From Spirochaetaceae bacterium (GTDB lineage: Bacteria; Spirochaetota; Spirochaetia; WRBN01): 6,377 bases of DNA. The translations under genes and the position numbers were made by a program. The stretch covers positions 1 through 6,377 of the forward strand of contig JAHHUI010000073.1 of assembly GCA_020024055.1 (NCBI GenBank), given 5' to 3'. The first letter of the stretch is position 1, and the number at the start of each line of letters is the position of its first letter. The notes beneath the pieces are model-generated. The model was not told the DNA's origin. It saw only the letters and a list, made by a program, of their open reading frames with translations, and searched no databases. Below are positions 5,565 to 6,377 of the stretch, one piece after another.

Positions 5565-6377
5565 TTATTTCACCCCTCCCAATCTTTTGAACGGATAGAA
5601 ACGCCACAAGGAGTAGCCTAAAACATCTGATATGCGAATGGAGCCAAAATAGCGTCCGTCACGGCTGTTGTCCCTGTTGTCTCCCAGGGGAAGAAATTCA
5701 TCCGGGCCCACATAATAGCCCATATCCTCGCGCAGAAATTGTTCTTTTGCGCTTTTGTCATAAGGCATCAGGCTGTATAGGGTGGAAAGAAAAGTGTATC
5801 GTGCGGCATATTCGCCCAGGTCGTATAGGCTGCTGCTGATAAAACCTTCATAATTCTGTTGCAGGCGCACAAATTCCACAGGCGGATTGATATCCTGAGG
5901 ATATGAACTGGTGGATAAAGCCAGCTGATAGGCACTGAAAGTGGCTCTGCCCTGGCTTTGGGCAACCAATTCCGCGGGAACTATGCGCTGTACAGGATAA
6001 TTAATACCACTAAGGCTTTGAAATTCTAATTCACTAAAAAATTGATTCGTGCCTCTGGGCTTGATAAACAGATTGCCGTCGCGGAAATAAATATGGTCTC
6101 CATTGGCGCCCACGGCGCGCTTGACCAAAAGCTGGGGCAAATTGCCCCGTCCGCCCAGGTCAATCATTGAGAGGCTGAGCATATAAACCAGCCGATGCAC
6201 CACCTGGAAAACAGGATGTCCGGCTGAAAGTTCGGGATTGCTGAAAATGATAATCTCTCCGCGCTTGGGTTTTTTGATAGGGGGCAGTTTTTTGAACCCG
6301 GGCAGTAATTCCGGTCCTGCGATCAGTTTGTTTACAAAAACGCGATCGCCCACCTGCAGTGAGGGCACCATAGATTC
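5565..6377 (-). CDS. lepB: Signal peptidase I (partial, N-terminus beyond right edge)
   Basis: This leader peptidase enters from the right edge, and its N-terminal membrane segment lies outside the window. The first visible codons read E-S-M-V-P-S-L, which is box B: the Ser codon at 6372-6374 is the predicted nucleophile, so the ATG at 6371 is an internal Met and not the start. Counting from that Met, the other motifs are KRGEIIIF (36-43, box C), VKRAVGANGD (83-92, box D, with catalytic Lys 84, codon 6120-6122) and GDNRDNSRDGR (230-240, box E with the conserved Ser and Asp). Box D has Asn where Pro is usual. About 137 residues separate boxes D and E, longer than in the downstream paralogue, so there is extra sequence in the periplasmic domain. 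The Ser-Lys dyad is intact, so this should be the active enzyme of the pair. Its TAA abuts the next gene's ATG. Confidence 0.92.
   Translation of the reverse strand, partial: ESMVPSLQVGDRVFVNKLIAGPELLPGFKKLPPIKKPKRGEIIIFSNPELSAGHPVFQVVHRLVYMLSLSMIDLGGRGNLPQLLVKRAVGANGDHIYFRDGNLFIKPRGTNQFFSELEFQSLSGINYPVQRIVPAELVAQSQGRATFSAYQLALSTSSYPQDINPPVEFVRLQQNYEGFISSSLYDLGEYAARYTFLSTLYSLMPYDKSAKEQFLREDMGYYVGPDEFLPLGDNRDNSRDGRYFGSIRISDVLGYSLWRFYPFKRLGGVK
5571..5580 (-). promoter_or_regulatory. Ribosome binding site inside the end of lepB for the downstream paralogue
   Basis: GGGAGGGGTG on the minus strand overlaps the last codons of the upstream signal peptidase gene (Leu-Gly-Gly-Val) and precedes ATG 5564 by six bases. 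With stop and start directly adjacent, the two genes are very likely translated as a coupled pair. Confidence 0.75.

Noticed and set aside
6369..6371. ATG at 6371 as the start of the right-hand signal peptidase
   Set aside because: It is the Met of the active-site Ser-Met motif; the frame continues through Glu and Ser codons to the window edge.

Overview
The window looks like an ordinary chromosomal segment from a spirochaete, most likely a Treponema or Spirochaetaceae relative. This is inferred from the mix of gene families: a long phosphofructokinase with an N-terminal extension, a tandem pair of signal peptidase I genes (a tandem lepB pair is also known in Borrelia), an rpsD gene standing alone, and tRNA genes without an encoded CCA. 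No single marker settles the taxonomy. Base composition is moderate, with AT-rich gaps between genes. I see no transposase, integrase, phage gene or CRISPR array.

Layout from left to right. Positions 2-115 (+) hold the last 37 codons of ribosomal protein S4. A bidirectional hairpin terminator follows and also ends tRNA-Val(CAC) (146-217, -), which has a near-consensus sigma-70 promoter at 236-264. Next come two tandem small XRE-type regulators (431-778 and 836-1228, +), paralogues with 66% identity over 110 residues. They converge on a 585-residue M24 aminopeptidase P (1259-3016, -), with a run of ten G in the 30-bp gap between the two stop codons. Upstream of the peptidase, on the same strand, is tRNA-Gly(GCC) (3081-3152, -) with a good promoter. 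A 202-bp AT-rich gap then precedes the divergent phosphofructokinase gene (3355-4773, +). That gene converges, through a shared hairpin terminator, on two abutting signal peptidase I genes read leftwards (4794-5564 and 5565 to the right edge, -).

Functionally these are mostly housekeeping modules: translation (S4, two tRNAs), peptide turnover (aminopeptidase P), glycolysis (phosphofructokinase) and protein export (signal peptidases). The regulators' targets cannot be read from the sequence, although several short palindromes near them could be operators.

The observation most worth following up is in the signal peptidase pair. The right-hand (upstream) gene keeps the Ser-Met box, the catalytic Lys and an intact box E. 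The downstream gene has Gly where the nucleophilic Ser should be and Met in place of the conserved box E Ser, yet keeps the Lys and the fold motifs. It may be a pseudo-peptidase translated together with an active partner.
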